DNA of 14,620 nt from an uncultured Novosphingobium sp. GTDB lineage: Bacteria; Pseudomonadota; Alphaproteobacteria; Sphingomonadales; Sphingomonadaceae. Where the stretch lies: the NCBI GenBank assembly GCA_937996535.1, contig CALKVF010000062.1, positions 1 to 14,620 on the forward strand, written 5' to 3'. A model generated the notes under the pieces. The model was not told the origin of the DNA and did no database searches. It saw only the letters and a list, made by a program, of their open reading frames with translations. A program made the position numbers and the translations under genes. Shown here piece after piece: positions 12,469-14,620 of the stretch; the stretch's first letter is position 1; each line of letters begins with the position of its first letter.

Positions 12469-14620
12469 TCAGAAGCTGCGCTTCACGGTCACCGCCCAAG
12501 TGCGCGGGAGGCCCGGCGCGGCGCTGATGGTGCCGAACGAGTTCTTCACGTCTTCGATCGAGCCGTAATAGTACTTGTCGAACAGGTTCTTCACTTCGAA
12601 CGACACCATCCAGTCCTTGTCGGCGGTGGTGTAGCTGAGGCGGGCATTGCCCAGGAACAGGCTGTCGATCCGGTTGGTCGGGCCGTTGAAGGCTTCGGTA
12701 TAGACCTGCGAACGATACGAACCGTCCATACGGGCGCTGACCGTGCCCGAACCGATGTCGAAGTCCTTCTGGACGCCGAAGCTGTAAGTCCACTTGGGCG
12801 TGTAGGGCGTGACGTTGCTCAGCGGAACGCCCGAGGTGCCGGTGTTCTTGTACTGGAAGTCGATGTACGACAGCGAACCGTCAACCGTCAGGCCGTCAGC
12901 GGGCTTGAGGGTGGTTTCCAGTTCGAAGCCCTTCACGTCGGCCTTGCCGACGTTCGCCGGCATCAGGCACGGCGAGAAGCCGTGGCAGTTGGTCAGCGTC
13001 AGGATGATGTCGCTGTACTTGTTGTAGAACACGGCCCCGTTGATGCGCAGATGGCGGTCGAACAGGTCCGACTTGAAGCCCATTTCGTAGGTCGTCAGGG
13101 TTTCGGGCTTGAACGAGGTGATCTGGTTGCACGGCGCGCCGTTGGGCAGGACCGAGCAATCACCCGCCGACGGACCGAAGAACGGACGCGGGTTCACGCC
13201 GCCGCCCTTGTAGCCGGTCGAAGCCGAGGCATAGACGAAGAATTCGGGGCTGAAACGATAGTCGGTTTCAACGCGCCAGTCGGTGCGCTGGCCCTTGTAG
13301 TGGCCCTGAACGTTGTAAAGCCCAACCAGCAGGCAGTTCGGCGCGTTGCCGATCGCGGTCGGCCCGGCCACCGGGGCGCCCAGGAAGAACGCGCAGGGGC
13401 CCGACGGGATCGAGCCGTCCGGGTTGGAACGATAGTAGGTGTAGTCCTTCTGATCCCAGGTGTGACGCACACCCACGTTCACGGTCCACGCATCGGTGGG
13501 ATGCAGCGAGCCGTTGAAGAACAGCGCCTTCGACGTCGACGGAGTCAGGTCGGGACCGTGGATGAAGTCGATGCCGGCGTAGTTGAGATCGACGCGCGCG
13601 TTGAGCGTGCCGCTCTGCTTGAAGTAGAACCCGCCCAGCGTGTAATCGACCAGGCCATTGGCCAGCGAACCGTTGAGGCGCAGTTCCTGGCTCCACGCGT
13701 GGTGGCGCAGGGTCTGGATCAGGGTCGAAACCGGAACCGGCGTGCCGTCCTGGTCTTCACCCCACTGCGAGGAGTACTTGCGGTAGGACGAGATCCAGGT
13801 GAGCTTGAGGTCGTCGGTCAGCTTGGCGCTGACGTTGCCCATCAGGCCCCAGCCGTTGAACGACTGCTTGTTGAAGGCGTTGAACGGCTTGTAGGGCGCC
13901 TGGGTCGTCGGCGCGGCGTTGTCCGCGAAGTTGGCGTAGCTGATGAAGCGCGCGTCATAGCCCGCCGGGGTGGTGTCGCAGCTGGTGCCATAGGACGTGG
14001 TGACCGGCACGAAGGCGCAGCTGTTGGCCACGGCCAGGCCGTTCTTGCCGCGCAGCCACGGGTTGCCGCTGACCGAGGTCGCCGCGTTGTTGCCATAGAG
14101 CACGACCTGTGCGCCCGCATCGTTGCGTTCGCGGGTGTAGTCGCCTGACAGGTTCACTTCGATCGCGTCGTTGGGCATCCAGCGCAGCGCGACCTTGCCG
14201 GCTGCGAACGACTTGCCGCCGAGCGTGCCGACCTTGCCGCCGGTGCCCGGGTTGTTGGCCACCACGTTCGAGGTCGGGTGGGTGGTGCCGTAGTCGAGCA
14301 GGTCGACATAGCCGTCCGAGTTCTTGGTTGCGCCGGACACGCGGGCAAACAGATTGTCGGTGATCTTGAAGTCGGCCATGCCGCGCACGTCGACGCGGTT
14401 ATACGAACCATAGGTGGCCTGCAGCGAACCGCGGCCCGAACCATCGGGCTTCTGCGAGAACAGCTTGATGGCGCCGCCGATCGAGTTCTTGCCCGCCAGC
14501 GTGCCCTGCGGCCCGCGCAGCACTTCGATGCGGTCGAGGTCCATCAGGTCCAGCAGCGAGCTGGACAGGGTCGGGATGTAGACATCGTCGACATAGACGC
14601 CGACGCCCGGTTCCAGCGCG
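12469..14620 (-). CDS. TonB-dependent outer-membrane receptor (TBDR 2), N-terminus outside window
   Basis: 716 residues are visible, starting inside the plug domain at LEPGVGVYVDDVY. By comparison with TBDR 1 about 118 N-terminal residues (signal peptide, TonB box, early plug) are missing. The Met at 14544 is internal, within LMDLDRIEVLRGPQG, not a start. Plug landmarks RGPQGTLAGKNS and IGGAIKLFSQKP are followed by a full barrel ending WAVTVKRSF. It is a clear paralogue of TBDR 1 with a divergent loop region. Eight cysteines occur as four close pairs in loop-like segments. It presumably imports a different or larger aromatic ligand in the same regulon; the ligand is unknown. A strong terminator follows. 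Confidence 0.94.
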   Translation of the reverse strand, partial: ALEPGVGVYVDDVYIPTLSSSLLDLMDLDRIEVLRGPQGTLAGKNSIGGAIKLFSQKPDGSGRGSLQATYGSYNRVDVRGMADFKITDNLFARVSGATKNSDGYVDLLDYGTTHPTSNVVANNPGTGGKVGTLGGKSFAAGKVALRWMPNDAIEVNLSGDYTRERNDAGAQVVLYGNNAATSVSGNPWLRGKNGLAVANSCAFVPVTTSYGTSCDTTPAGYDARFISYANFADNAAPTTQAPYKPFNAFNKQSFNGWGLMGNVSAKLTDDLKLTWISSYRKYSSQWGEDQDGTPVPVSTLIQTLRHHAWSQELRLNGSLANGLVDYTLGGFYFKQSGTLNARVDLNYAGIDFIHGPDLTPSTSKALFFNGSLHPTDAWTVNVGVRHTWDQKDYTYYRSNPDGSIPSGPCAFFLGAPVAGPTAIGNAPNCLLVGLYNVQGHYKGQRTDWRVETDYRFSPEFFVYASASTGYKGGGVNPRPFFGPSAGDCSVLPNGAPCNQITSFKPETLTTYEMGFKSDLFDRHLRINGAVFYNKYSDIILTLTNCHGFSPCLMPANVGKADVKGFELETTLKPADGLTVDGSLSYIDFQYKNTGTSGVPLSNVTPYTPKWTYSFGVQKDFDIGSGTVSARMDGSYRSQVYTEAFNGPTNRIDSLFLGNARLSYTTADKDWMVSFEVKNLFDKYYYGSIEDVKNSFGTISAAPGLPRTWAVTVKRSF

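Noticed and set aside
12341..12793. N-terminal extension of the lignostilbene-type oxygenase
   Set aside because: The extension is out-of-frame TBDR 2 tail plus its terminator; homologues start at the MGEFPQTP-like sequence.
12460..14148. 562-codon plus-strand open frame opposite TBDR 2
   Set aside because: Same kind of antisense shadow; no ribosome site or recognisable domain.
1..14620. Mobile element, tRNA, rRNA, CRISPR or horizontally acquired island
   Set aside because: No transposase or integrase, no RNA-like folds or repeat-spacer pattern, and codon style looks uniform across all genes.

Overview
The window is high-GC DNA with short AT-rich gaps. Its gene content points to a sphingomonad alphaproteobacterium (Novosphingobium/Sphingobium type): two large TonB-dependent receptors (TBDRs), a lignostilbene-dioxygenase-like enzyme, a feruloyl-CoA hydratase-lyase next to a vanillin dehydrogenase, and a LigD-like short-chain dehydrogenase (SDR). 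I see no mobile element, RNA gene or CRISPR array. Genes are tightly packed and no gap exceeds 200 bases.

Layout, left to right: aldehyde dehydrogenase N-terminus (1-479, -, cut by the left edge); TBDR 1 (632-2989, -) with its terminator at 563-593; MarR regulator 1 (3187-3675, +), divergent from TBDR 1; NTF2/SnoaL-like protein (3707-4426, -), divergent from an SDR (4497-5414, +) that is followed by a Tat-type lipoprotein of the dienelactone hydrolase family (5462-6334, +). Next is a leftward operon read as vanillin dehydrogenase (8044-9441), hydroxycinnamoyl-CoA hydratase-lyase (7154-7996) and a CmcJ/NvfI-type dioxygenase (6331-7137). MarR regulator 2 (9520-9933, +) is divergent from that operon. 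A second leftward operon encodes a carotenoid/lignostilbene oxygenase (10865-12340) and an NmrA/QorB-like reductase (9938-10861). TBDR 2 (12469-14620, -), with a terminator at 12411-12445, is cut by the right edge.

Inferred joint role: import of plant or lignin-derived aromatics through the receptors; processing of a dimer by the SDR and perhaps the NTF2-like protein; C=C cleavage by the stilbene-type oxygenase to aromatic aldehydes; oxidation of these by the aldehyde dehydrogenases; and release of vanillin-type aldehydes from hydroxycinnamoyl-CoA by the hydratase-lyase. The NTF2-like plus lignostilbene-oxygenase pairing recalls the known sphingomonad route for beta-1 lignin dimers (LdpA/LsdE, then LsdD/NOV1). 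The substrate cannot be proved from sequence. The CmcJ-like dioxygenase and the exported hydrolase are not part of any such route I know.

The strongest unannotated signal is regulatory. The 7-mer TAACAAT, oriented as consensus TAACAATNGTKA, occurs in every multi-gene promoter gap (six sites, five gaps), and a second inverted repeat with covarying arms, ATTGYTATGGRCAAY, lies upstream of both marR genes. The cluster therefore looks like one locally controlled regulon.
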